From NCBI RefSeq assembly GCF_001439845.1, contig NZ_JYLO01000010.1:186001-250000 (forward strand): a stretch of DNA of 64,000 nt, read 5' to 3'. A program made the position numbers and the translations under genes. Source of the DNA: Pseudomonas lactis (GTDB taxonomy: Bacteria; Pseudomonadota; Gammaproteobacteria; Pseudomonadales; Pseudomonadaceae). The notes beneath the pieces were generated by a model. The model saw only the letters and a program-made list of their open reading frames with translations. It was not told where the DNA came from and made no database searches. Of the stretch, positions 1 through 7,752 are shown piece by piece. Each line of letters opens with the position of its first letter. Positions within the stretch are counted from its first letter, which is position 1.

Positions 1-4
1 GTAC

Positions 5-787
5 ATGAGGTCGCCACTAGTAATTGCCCAGCCCGAGCAGCTGACGGCAGTGGCTCAGGTCTCGGGGCTGTTCAATGAGCAGGGCATCGCCGAGTTGAGG
101 CGAGCGTGTTATCAGCTGGAGGCGGGGTCCAGCACCAGCGACTGGATTATCTCTAACCGTACCCGTGCGGCAACGCGGTCATCGACGCTTATCCGGGAGA
201 TGATGGACAGTCGGGCGTTCCTGCTGGCGGTGTCAAAAATTGCAGGTGTGCCGCTGGTTCCGCACCCTTTCTTGCGCGCCCGTTCCCAGGTCAATTACTT
301 CTACCCGCCCCAGGCTCAGCACGATAGGGCACAGATCGGTATGTGGCATACCGATGGAACCAGCTTTGTGCTGAACATAGTGCTGTCTGAGCCCAGCGAG
401 TACGAAGGTGGAGAGTTCGTTTATTTTGAGGGCCCTGTGGAGCGCTTTGATGTCGCAAGCCTCAATGACAACGTGCGAAGCTGTGGTGTGAAAGCCAGTG
501 GCGATGCGGTGTATATCTACGGCAGTCGAGTGTTTCATGGCGTGCGCCCACTCACTCAAGGCCGGCGCATGTCGTTGGTGTTGTCGTTTCACTGTCCTTA
601 CAGTCAGGCGGATGTAAATAAGTTCTGGCACTTGGCATCTGACGATGGCGTGCTGCGTACCATCAGGCCTTGGTTCCAGCTCAAGTGTGACCTGATACGA
701 CCCGCCAGCGAGCAATATCGGCGTTTGGGGATTGACCCCATCACGTTTGGCGAACTCGTGCCGTTGCAATTGCAGGGGGCACGATGA
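5..787 (+). CDS. 2OG-Fe(II) oxygenase (prolyl 4-hydroxylase-like fold), possibly 5'-truncated by the window edge
   Basis: The 260-residue product has the Fe(II)/2-oxoglutarate dioxygenase signature. H115 and D117 form the HxD pair (WHTDG), H178 is the distal iron ligand (VFHGVRPL), and R188 is the likely 2-oxoglutarate ligand. The segment between them (YEGGEFVYFEG) is typical of the P4Hc group. The substrate is unknown. The first ATG lies 5 bases into the window and the frame stays open upstream, so the true start may be outside. The stop overlaps the next start (ATGA), so it is translationally coupled to an EamA-type exporter. The pairing suggests modification and export of a small metabolite such as an amino acid; that is inference. 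Confidence 0.8.
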   Translation: MRSPLVIAQPEQLTAVAQVSGLFNEQGIAELRRACYQLEAGSSTSDWIISNRTRAATRSSTLIREMMDSRAFLLAVSKIAGVPLVPHPFLRARSQVNYFYPPQAQHDRAQIGMWHTDGTSFVLNIVLSEPSEYEGGEFVYFEGPVERFDVASLNDNVRSCGVKASGDAVYIYGSRVFHGVRPLTQGRRMSLVLSFHCPYSQADVNKFWHLASDDGVLRTIRPWFQLKCDLIRPASEQYRRLGIDPITFGELVPLQLQGAR

Positions 788-1689
788 CGGCTCGTATTGG
801 CTACACGCGTTTGTTACTGCTGCAGGTCGTCTTTGTCCTGTCTTGGAGTTCCGGCTTTATAGGTGCCAAGTTAGGCGCGCAGAGTGCTGGAGCCTTCAAC
901 CTTTTGTTCTGGCGTTTTTTGTTGGTTTCGTTATGCCTGGCGCTGTTTTTGAACAGACGGTTGCTGAGGGTTTCCTGGCAGCAGATCCGTCATCACGCGG
1001 TTGTCGGGTTCCTGTCGCAGTTCCTGTATTTGAGTTGCCTCTACGTGGCGATCCAGAACGGTCTACCGCCCGGGATCGCGGCGATCATTGCGGCGTTGCA
1101 GCCGTTGATGACCGCGGCATTGTCGACGGGCATGGCGTCCGAGCGCAGTGGCGGCTGGCAGTGGTTGGGGTTGATGATCGGCTTTGTCGGTGTGTCGATT
1201 GTGATTGCCGGGCAGTATGGCGGTGGCGGGCAGGGTGTCGGGCTGGTCATGTATCTCTTGCCTCTGGTGTCGGCACTTGGGCTGACACTGGCGACTTTGT
1301 ACGAGCGTCGCTCGGTGCAGGCCCAGGACAGCGGGTTGGTATTGCCGCTGTTTATCCAGTCGCTGTTGACCTTGATAGGTTTTACCGCGGCCGTGATCTA
1401 CACCGACACCCTGAGTATTCCCCATGACACCAACGTACTGATCTCGATTGTGTGGCTGACGGTGTTCTCCACCTTCCTCGCCTATTTGAGCCTGTGGATG
1501 CTGCTGCGGGTGATGACTGCCACCCATGTGGCGGCGCTGGTGTACCTGGAGCCGCCGGTGACTCTGGTGTGGGCCGCGTTGATGTTTGGTGATGTGATCC
1601 ACGCATCGACCTACGCGGGCATTGCTGTAGTCGTGGCGGGGTTGGTGCTGGTGCGCCTGAAGCGACCGACTGTCGCCTGTACTTCCTGA
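784..1689 (+). CDS. EamA/DMT-family transporter
   Basis: The 301-residue protein is almost wholly hydrophobic, with about ten predicted transmembrane helices in two EamA repeats (roughly residues 5-140 and 150-290). Motifs typical of the drug/metabolite transporter superfamily include WSSGFIGAKLG near the N-terminus and EPPVTLVWA near the C-terminus. Such proteins usually export amino acids or metabolites. The ATG overlaps the stop of the 2OG oxygenase gene and has a purine-rich RBS (AGGGGG), so the two form an operon. The substrate cannot be told from sequence. Confidence 0.88.
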   Translation: MTARIGYTRLLLLQVVFVLSWSSGFIGAKLGAQSAGAFNLLFWRFLLVSLCLALFLNRRLLRVSWQQIRHHAVVGFLSQFLYLSCLYVAIQNGLPPGIAAIIAALQPLMTAALSTGMASERSGGWQWLGLMIGFVGVSIVIAGQYGGGGQGVGLVMYLLPLVSALGLTLATLYERRSVQAQDSGLVLPLFIQSLLTLIGFTAAVIYTDTLSIPHDTNVLISIVWLTVFSTFLAYLSLWMLLRVMTATHVAALVYLEPPVTLVWAALMFGDVIHASTYAGIAVVVAGLVLVRLKRPTVACTS

Positions 1690-1819
1690 GGCTGTTAGGT
1701 TCAGCAACCCGACAGACACCGCCTGTTAAAAAGTACCCAGGGCCAAGCAGGAGCGTGGCTGAAACAAGGGGGGATTTTTACCAGTGCAGGTGTTGGGCGT
1801 TCGCGCCCGAGGGTTTTGT

Positions 1820-2149
1820 ATGTTGCTACGTTATGCAGCATTGGCCGCCATGGTGGTCGCGGCTTCCGGGTGTGTACAAGAGCGTGTGGTGCATGAACGC
1901 AGGCCGGTGCAACGTGAGTATGTTGATGTGGTGGCGCCGCAACCGCCGCCGGTGCAGGTGATAGAAGTCGAACCGGCGGTACGCGAGGGTTATATCTGGT
2001 CACGCGGTTACTGGCGTTGGGAAGGCGGGCGTTATGTAGCAGTGCACGGCCATTGGGAGCCGGTGCGCCAGGGCTATCGTTATGTACACCCGCACTGGGT
2101 GCAGCGTAATGATGGCTACCACTGGCAGATCGGCGGCTGGGTTCGCTGA
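1820..2149 (+). CDS. YXWGXW-repeat lipoprotein
   Basis: A 109-residue small lipoprotein. It has a short signal peptide with a lipobox (AASGC) and then repeated aromatic motifs: YIWSRGYWRWEGGRYVAVHGHW, followed by HPHWVQRNDGYHWQIGGW. This matches the YXWGXW repeat family found in many proteobacterial envelope proteins of unknown function. The open frame extends upstream to 1784, but the ATG at 1820 places the signal peptide at the N-terminus and is preferred. It stands alone between the EamA gene and a convergent toxin-antitoxin pair. Confidence 0.75.
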   Translation: MLLRYAALAAMVVAASGCVQERVVHERRPVQREYVDVVAPQPPPVQVIEVEPAVREGYIWSRGYWRWEGGRYVAVHGHWEPVRQGYRYVHPHWVQRNDGYHWQIGGWVR

Positions 2150-2184
2150 CCAAACCTCCTCACCCTTTCCTCTGTAGGAGCGAG

Positions 2185-2580
2185 CTAGCCGAGCCGTTTC
2201 ATCCCCGCTGCCTTGGCCGCGTTCAGATCAAAGGTGGCGGTGTACTCGCACCCCGCCGCGTGGCCACAGCGTTCAACCAGGCAGTCGGCAAAGTCGGCTT
2301 TGCCTGCGCTGAACTTGCGCAATGCCTGCCAGATGATATCGGCGTGCTCGACGGTCAGCTCCCGCGTGTGCAACAAGGTTTCCAGCACCATTACCACGTC
2401 GCCTTTGGCCGACTGGTAACAGGACTGCAACACCCACACCAACTCCGTAAGCGTCACCAGGCTGACAAAGCCTGGCGAGGCGGCGGAGAGCGATTCGATC
2501 AGTTGGGACGCCTTGGCTGATTGAACCGGGTCGTCCTGGGTCAGATAACGCACCAGCACGTTGGTATCCAGGCCGATCAT
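2185..2580 (-). CDS. PIN-domain toxin (VapC-like)
   Basis: A 131-residue PIN domain. The acidic residues expected for the Mg2+-dependent RNase site are D5 (in GLDTNVLVRYL), E46, D96/D99 and D118 (TATFDLNAA). In this family the toxin cleaves RNA, often initiator tRNA or rRNA; the target here is unknown. Its ATG overlaps the antitoxin stop (ATGA), the usual antitoxin-first coupling. Its stop codon lies in a degenerate REP-like sequence (about 2175-2192), so the exact C-terminus may have been set by repeat insertion. Confidence 0.88.
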   Translation of the reverse strand: MIGLDTNVLVRYLTQDDPVQSAKASQLIESLSAASPGFVSLVTLTELVWVLQSCYQSAKGDVVMVLETLLHTRELTVEHADIIWQALRKFSAGKADFADCLVERCGHAAGCEYTATFDLNAAKAAGMKRLG

Positions 2581-2834
2581 CCAGCGGTTGCTCCCTGGGC
2601 CGCGATGGCGCGGTTCATGTCTTCGATAGACACGGCATGGGCAGGCTTGCGGATCAAACCCTTGAGGTCCTTGACGGTTTTGCTCGCGGCAATCATGGAA
2701 AACGTGCCGTCTTCCATTTCGACGAACTCCACCCGGTCGCCTGTTTCCAGGCCCAGGGCCGTTCTGACCTGCACAGGGATGGTAATTTGCCCTTTTGAAG
2801 TGAGTGTGGCGGTGGCCATAGTGAAGATCTCCAT
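2577..2834 (-). CDS. AbrB/MazE-type antitoxin
   Basis: About 85 residues, with an N-terminal SpoVT/AbrB swapped-hairpin DNA-binding domain (TLTSKGQITIPVQVRTALGL, then GDRVEFVE) and a C-terminal toxin-binding tail. The open frame begins at 2891, but the ATG at 2834 has an AAGGA RBS. The ATG at 2819 (product starting MATATLTSKG) is also possible, with GGAG ahead of it. The gene precedes and overlaps the PIN toxin. A perfect dyad sits directly on its RBS, which suggests autoregulation. Confidence 0.85.
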   Translation of the reverse strand: MEIFTMATATLTSKGQITIPVQVRTALGLETGDRVEFVEMEDGTFSMIAASKTVKDLKGLIRKPAHAVSIEDMNRAIAAQGATAG

Positions 2835-2840
2835 CGTGAT

Positions 2841-2864
2841 ATTCCTTACCTTAGGGTAAGGAAT
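2841..2864. promoter_or_regulatory. Palindromic operator over the antitoxin RBS
   Basis: Two perfect 10-base arms (ATTCCTTACC and GGTAAGGAAT) are separated by 4 bases. On the antitoxin strand the distal arm contains the AAGGA Shine-Dalgarno sequence. The dyad could be the DNA operator for the AbrB-type antitoxin, an RNA hairpin that hides the RBS, or both. Function is inferred from position and symmetry. Confidence 0.65.
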
Positions 2865-3006
2865 GACAGAGGACAATGTCCGTTGGTCCATAGATCGCTC
2901 GCTGAGGTGAATGAGTCGGAATAGTAAAACCCTAGTCCGAACTCTCGAGCCTCACACGCCGGGCCATGCCCCAAACGGATACAAACTATGACTGACCGCC
3001 GCGGGC

Positions 3007-4380
3007 TTATTGCACCACGCGATAGCACGGCACATAGGCCGCGCCGCCTGGCAACTTCATGCGGTGCTGGGCCACGAATGCCTTCAACAGCTCATCCAGC
3101 GGTTTCATGATGGCCGGGTCACCGTGAATCTCATACGGGCCGTTTTCTTCGATCAGGCGAATGCCCTTGTCCTTGACGTTACCCGCCACGATCCCGGAGA
3201 ACGCCCGGCGCAGGTTGGCCGCCAGTTCATGGGCCGGCAGCGCGTGGTTGAGTTGCAGGCTGGCCATGTTTTCGTGGGTGGGGTCGAATGGGCGCTGGAA
3301 GCCTTCGTCGATCTTCAGCAGCCAGTTGAAGTGGAACGCGTCGTTACGCTCGCGGCGGAACTGCTTCACCGCCTTGAGGCCGGTGGTCATCTGGCGGGCC
3401 ACTTCGGCCGGGTCGTCGATGATGATCTGGTAATGCTTCTGTGCCGCTTCGCCCAGCGTGGCACCGACAAACGCGTGCAATTGTTCCAGGTAAGGCGCGG
3501 CATGTTTGGGCCCGGTAAGCACCACCGGGAACGGCACGTCGCGGTTGTCCGGGTGCATGAGGATGCCCAGCAGGTACAGGAACTCCTCGGCCGTACCGGC
3601 GCCGCCGGGGAAGATGATGATGCCGTGGCCGACACGCACGAAGGCTTCCAGGCGTTTTTCGATGTCCGGCAAAATCACCAGCTCGTTGACGATGGGATTC
3701 GGCGCTTCGGCGGCGATGATGCCTGGCTCGGTCAAGCCCAGGTAACGGCCATTGGTGATGCGTTGCTTGGCGTGGGAAATGGTCGCGCCCTTCATCGGGC
3801 CTTTCATTACGCCGGGGCCGCAGCCGGTGCACACGTCGAGGCTGCGCAGGCCCAGTTCGTGCCCGACTTTCTTGGTGTATTTGTATTCTTCGGTGTTGAT
3901 CGAATGGCCGCCCCAGCACACCACGATCTTCGGCTCCACACCCGGACGCAGCGTACGGGCGTTGCGCAGCAGGTGGAACACGTAGTCGGTGATGCCTTGG
4001 GAGTTGCTCAGGTCGATACGCTGGCTGTCCAGCTCGTTCTCGGTGTAGACGATGTCGCGCAGGGCGCTGAACAGCATTTCGCGGGTGCTGGCGATCATTT
4101 CGCCATCGACGAAGGCATCGGCGGGGGCGTTGAGCAGTTCCAGGCGTACGCCGCGGTCTTGCTGGTGAATACGCACTTCAAAGTCTTTGTAGGCGTCGAG
4201 GATGGTCTTGGCGTTGTCGATATGCGCGCCGGTATTGAGAATCGCCAGGGCGCATTGGCGGAACAGGGTGTAGATGCTGCCGGTACCGGCTTCGCTCAGT
4301 TGCTGCACTTCACGTTGGGACAGGGTTTCGAGGCTGCCCTTGGGGCTGACGGAGGCATTGATGACTTGACGTTGGGGCAT
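3007..4380 (-). CDS. ppnN: PpnN: pyrimidine/purine nucleotide 5'-monophosphate nucleosidase (LOG family)
   Basis: The 457-residue protein has the full PpnN layout: an N-terminal extension, a central lysine-decarboxylase-like (LOG) Rossmann domain with the nucleotide motif PGGAGTAEE and a CTGCGPGVMKGPMKGA segment, and a C-terminal PpnN domain. The enzyme splits nucleoside monophosphates into base and ribose-5-phosphate. In E. coli it is activated by (p)ppGpp and tunes purine salvage in starvation. The length is close to the E. coli protein (about 454). An AAGGA RBS sits 6 bases before the ATG. It appears monocistronic. Confidence 0.92.
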   Translation of the reverse strand: MPQRQVINASVSPKGSLETLSQREVQQLSEAGTGSIYTLFRQCALAILNTGAHIDNAKTILDAYKDFEVRIHQQDRGVRLELLNAPADAFVDGEMIASTREMLFSALRDIVYTENELDSQRIDLSNSQGITDYVFHLLRNARTLRPGVEPKIVVCWGGHSINTEEYKYTKKVGHELGLRSLDVCTGCGPGVMKGPMKGATISHAKQRITNGRYLGLTEPGIIAAEAPNPIVNELVILPDIEKRLEAFVRVGHGIIIFPGGAGTAEEFLYLLGILMHPDNRDVPFPVVLTGPKHAAPYLEQLHAFVGATLGEAAQKHYQIIIDDPAEVARQMTTGLKAVKQFRRERNDAFHFNWLLKIDEGFQRPFDPTHENMASLQLNHALPAHELAANLRRAFSGIVAGNVKDKGIRLIEENGPYEIHGDPAIMKPLDELLKAFVAQHRMKLPGGAAYVPCYRVVQ

Positions 4381-4528
4381 TCTGATTCCTTGAAAGCATA
4401 GCCACCGCGCCCGCTTGGGGGCGATGGCTTGAGAATGGTGAGCGCCAATTAAGGTCGCACGAGACGGTTATTTACCTCAGGCGCAAGGCCCAGCGCAAAT
4501 GCCGTCCAACACCATCATGCCGCAGAAC

Positions 4529-5353
4529 TTACTGAATCAGCTTCCAGTTTTTGTAGAAAACCCGACGCAGGGTAAAGACCAGGCCGGCAAACCCTGCGAT
4601 CACGGCGTTGAGCACCGAGGGCAGCAGGGTCGGGCGCACAATATCAATGAACAGGCAGTAGCGTTTGGCGTCGTTTTTGTTGAAGGAGGCGTGCATCAGC
4701 GTGTCATCGAAGATAAACAGCGGGTCGTCGTGCCAGTAGTGCTTGTGCTTGCCCACCTGGATATACACGCCCTCATGGTGCGGTGCCGGCGCCATGTTGT
4801 AGAGCACACGGAACATCATGCGCAGGGGGCCGAAGTGGAACGACGTCGAGCGGTTCTCGTTGAACACCGAGACACCGATGGTTTTCACGAACGGCAGTTT
4901 CTTGCGCAGTTGCGGGATATCCAGGGTGGTTTCGATCGGGCGACCGTACCACTGGAAGAACAGCATGCCGCGTTTCTTCTCGGCCATGCGCTCGTCCAGG
5001 TAGCTGATGATTTCATCCTTGCGAGCCATTGCGTCGTCGATCACCTTTTGCAGGTCTTCGCGCCAGGCCGGTGGCAGGTCGTTCATGGTGTAGACATGTC
5101 GGTTGCGGCTGCTGAGCAAGTCGAGCAGGGTGTTGAACGGTGCCAGCACCCAGGTATTACGGCCGTTGCCGATAAAATACTTCTTGATGGTGTCGCGGTC
5201 GTACAGGCCGTTACGCAGGAAGTCATAAACGCCGCAGCACACCACCAACAGCAGAAACACCAGGCAACTGCGCGGGAAACAATAGATCAACAGCAGAACG
5301 CCGAGCACCCACGCCAGGGATACCAGCTTTTTGCCGACAGCATTTTTGCTCAT
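4529..5353 (-). CDS. Membrane-anchored aspartyl/asparaginyl beta-hydroxylase family protein (LpxO-like)
   Basis: About 274 residues. Two hydrophobic helices lie near the N-terminus (LVSLAWVLGVLLLIYCF, CLVFLLLVVCCGVYDF), followed by an Asp/Asn hydroxylase domain with the terminal signature FIFDDTLMHASFN, and a last hydrophobic stretch near the C-terminus. Members use Fe(II) and 2-oxoglutarate; LpxO relatives 2-hydroxylate lipid A acyl chains at the inner membrane. The upstream frame reaches 5401, but the ATG at 5353 has GGAG ahead of it and starts just before the first helix. The lipid A role is an analogy; the substrate is not proven. Confidence 0.75.
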   Translation of the reverse strand: MSKNAVGKKLVSLAWVLGVLLLIYCFPRSCLVFLLLVVCCGVYDFLRNGLYDRDTIKKYFIGNGRNTWVLAPFNTLLDLLSSRNRHVYTMNDLPPAWREDLQKVIDDAMARKDEIISYLDERMAEKKRGMLFFQWYGRPIETTLDIPQLRKKLPFVKTIGVSVFNENRSTSFHFGPLRMMFRVLYNMAPAPHHEGVYIQVGKHKHYWHDDPLFIFDDTLMHASFNKNDAKRYCLFIDIVRPTLLPSVLNAVIAGFAGLVFTLRRVFYKNWKLIQ

Positions 5354-5535
5354 GAAACGAGGCTCCAAAGCCGAAACATATTGAAACAATATCGTCATCA
5401 TAGGGGTTTATGAGGCTCGCAGGCGTTTTTAAATAGGGTGAAATTGTGAAGCCGCTGCACAATTTGTAACCGTTGCCGTGCAGGCTCCGACGTTTTGTGG
5501 ATTGAATTTTGAGAACAGAAGATTTGCGACTATCG

Positions 5536-5560
5536 TGACGCTTCGGTTTTTCAGGCGTCA
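5536..5560. promoter_or_regulatory. Inverted repeat in the fabV / hydroxylase intergenic region
   Basis: TGACGC at 5536-5541 is mirrored by GCGTCA at 5555-5560 with 13 bases between. It lies in the divergent region, about 70 bases before the fabV start. The arms are short, so it may be chance or a regulator site. Confidence 0.25.
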
Positions 5561-5629
5561 TAGACCGGTACGATTGAAGTTGAATGGCCACTATTGGCCT
5601 TCGGCACCTTGGAAGAGGCAGAAATTTTT

Positions 5630-6823
5630 ATGATCATCAAACCGCGGGTTCGTGGCTTTATCTGTGTGACCGCTCACCCTGTTGGCTGTGAAGCGAACGT
5701 CAAAGAGCAGATCGACTACGTAACCAAAAACGGCGTCATCGAAGGCGGCCCTAAAAAGGTGCTGGTCCTCGGTGCCTCCACCGGCTACGGCCTGGCCGCG
5801 CGCATCAGTGCTGCGTTTGGCTGCGGCGCCGACACCCTGGGCGTGTTTTTTGAGAAAGAAGGCGAAGAAGGCAAGCTGAGCTCCGCCGGCTGGTACAACA
5901 GCGCGGCGTTCGAGAAGTTTGCCGTGGAAAAAGGCCTGTACGCCAAGAGCATCAACGGCGACGCGTTCTCCGACGAGATCAAGCGCCTGACCATCGAGAC
6001 CATCAAGAAAGACCTGGGCAAGATCGACCTGGTGGTCTACAGCCTGGCCGCGCCACGCCGTACCGACCCGCAAGGCGTGGTGCACAACTCCACCCTCAAG
6101 CCAATCGGCAAGGCCGTGACCCTGCGCGGTATCAACACTGACAAGGGCGTAGTGGTAGACACCACCCTTGAGCCTGCAACCCAGGAAGAAATCGACGGCA
6201 CCGTGAAGGTCATGGGCGGCGAAGACTGGCAGCTGTGGATCGACGCCCTGCGTGACGCCGACGTACTGGCCGAAGGCGCCAAGACCACCGCGTTCACCTA
6301 CCTCGGTGAGAAGCTGACCCAGGACATCTACTGGAACGGCTCCATTGGCGAAGCCAAGAAAGACCTGGACAAGAAAGTTTTGACCCTGCGCGAAAACCTC
6401 GCTGCGCTCAAGGGCGACGCCCGCGTGTCGGTGCTCAAGGCGGTGGTCACCCAGGCCAGCTCGGCCATCCCGATCATGCCGCTGTACCTGTCGCTGCTGT
6501 TCAAGGTGATGAAAGAGCAGGGCACTCACGAGGGCTGCATCGAGCAGGTCTACGGCCTGTTCAAGGACAGCCTGTACGGCAGTCAGCCGAAACTCGACGC
6601 CGATGGCCGCCTGCGTGCCGACCTGGCCGAGTTGGAGCCGAAGGTCCAGGACGCCGTGGCCGCGCTGTGGAATCAGGTGACCGACGACAACGTCAACGAG
6701 ATCAGCGATTTTGCCGGTTACAAGGCTGAGTTCCTGCGCTTGTTCGGCTTTGAAGTCGACGGCGTGGATTACGACGCGGATGTGAACCCGACCGTCAAAA
6801 TCAACGGCCTGATCCAGGCTTAA
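5630..6823 (+). CDS. fabV: FabV enoyl-ACP reductase (NADH), triclosan-insensitive type
   Basis: The 397-residue protein matches FabV length. The cofactor-binding motif GASTGYG is at residues 48-54. The FabV active-site pair Y-x8-K is at Y234 and K243 (YWNGSIGEAK). It catalyses the last reduction step of fatty acid elongation in the cytoplasm and, unlike FabI, is naturally resistant to triclosan. The start chosen is the ATG at 5630, giving MIIKPRVRGF, the usual FabV N-terminus, with a GAGG-containing RBS. A further 12 codons upstream are open but unlikely. It is transcribed alone. Confidence 0.95.
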   Translation: MIIKPRVRGFICVTAHPVGCEANVKEQIDYVTKNGVIEGGPKKVLVLGASTGYGLAARISAAFGCGADTLGVFFEKEGEEGKLSSAGWYNSAAFEKFAVEKGLYAKSINGDAFSDEIKRLTIETIKKDLGKIDLVVYSLAAPRRTDPQGVVHNSTLKPIGKAVTLRGINTDKGVVVDTTLEPATQEEIDGTVKVMGGEDWQLWIDALRDADVLAEGAKTTAFTYLGEKLTQDIYWNGSIGEAKKDLDKKVLTLRENLAALKGDARVSVLKAVVTQASSAIPIMPLYLSLLFKVMKEQGTHEGCIEQVYGLFKDSLYGSQPKLDADGRLRADLAELEPKVQDAVAALWNQVTDDNVNEISDFAGYKAEFLRLFGFEVDGVDYDADVNPTVKINGLIQA

Positions 6824-6885
6824 AACGCGGCCAATAAGGTGGGAACTGGCTTGCCCTGATGTCAGTCAGTTAACGCAAATCCCTT

Positions 6886-6972
6886 GTGGGAGCGGGCTTG
6901 CCCGCGAAGGCGGTGTGTCAGTCGCAGCATCTGAGGCTGTACGACCGCTTTCGCAGGCAAGCCAGCTCCCAC
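6886..6972. repeat. REP doublet (REPIN-like), between fabV and the HAD gene
   Basis: A left arm starting GTGGGAGCGGGCTTGCCCGC and a right arm ending GCAAGCCAGCTCCCAC face each other across about 35 bases. A further degenerate left half lies at 6839-6860. The 305-base gap 6824-7128 holds these repeats and otherwise only the leader of the HAD gene. Arms of this kind recur through the window. Confidence 0.8.
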
Positions 6973-7128
6973 ATTTGATCTTCATTGCTTTGAGCATTGC
7001 GTTCGCTTAATGAGGCCATGCCTTCTCCCACCTGTCTTTTCAGACACTTCTTACGCCCCGGCGCGCGCCTCCCTCTTGTAGATCTGTCAGACTCCAGCTG
7101 CTATCAAGCCACGCTAACGGAGGATCTG

Positions 7129-7752
7129 ATGACGATTCGTGCAGTAGTTTTTGATTTCGGCGGTGTCCTGTTCGACTGGAGCCCGCAGCACCTGTACCGC
7201 AAGCTGATCGCCGACGACGTCGAGCGCCAATGGTTCCTCGACACCATCTGTACCCAGGACTGGAACACCGAGCAAGATGCCGGTCGCTCCTTGGCTGAGG
7301 CCACCCGCACCCTGATTACCCAATACCCCGAACACAAGGCCCTGATCCAGGCTTATTACGAGCGCTGGCCAGAAATGCTGCGTGCCGAATTACCCGAGGG
7401 TGTGGCGATTCTCGAGGCCTTGCACCAAGTTGAGATGCCGCTGTTCGGGCTCACCAACTGGTCGGCAGAAACCTTCCCTTATGCCCGGGCCAACTACCCG
7501 TTCCTGCAGCGTTTTCGCAACATCGTCGTGTCCGGCGAATTGAAACTGATCAAGCCTGACCCGGCGATCTACCACGCCAGCCTGAGTCAAGTGCGTGAAC
7601 ACTTGCCAGACATCCAGGCCAGTGAAGTGGTGTTTATCGACGACGTCGCCGGCAATATCGAGGCCGCCATCGCATTGGGCTGGCAGGGCATCCACCATGT
7701 GTCGGCTGAGCGCACCGCCACGCGCTTGCGTGAGTTGGGCGTGGCGTTCTAG
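7129..7752 (+). CDS. HAD-superfamily hydrolase (HAD-IA, YihX-like)
   Basis: A 207-residue protein with HAD motif I DFGGVLFDW (D9 nucleophile), motif II in LTNWSAE, Lys in LKLIKPDP and motif IV FIDDVAGNIEAA. The residue two after the nucleophile is Gly rather than Asp, as in the YihX-type branch, whose members dephosphorylate sugar phosphates; the substrate here is unknown. The ATG at 7129 has a strong RBS (GGAGG), while 44 upstream codons lack family similarity. The stop TAG shares the tetranucleotide CTAG (7749-7752) with the stop of the convergent LysR gene. Confidence 0.85.
   Translation: MTIRAVVFDFGGVLFDWSPQHLYRKLIADDVERQWFLDTICTQDWNTEQDAGRSLAEATRTLITQYPEHKALIQAYYERWPEMLRAELPEGVAILEALHQVEMPLFGLTNWSAETFPYARANYPFLQRFRNIVVSGELKLIKPDPAIYHASLSQVREHLPDIQASEVVFIDDVAGNIEAAIALGWQGIHHVSAERTATRLRELGVAF

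Noticed and set aside
6485..6514. A second Y-x8-K pattern in FabV (near residues 286-295)
   Set aside because: The catalytic pair is Y234/K243 by context with the WNGSIGEA segment; the later match is coincidental.
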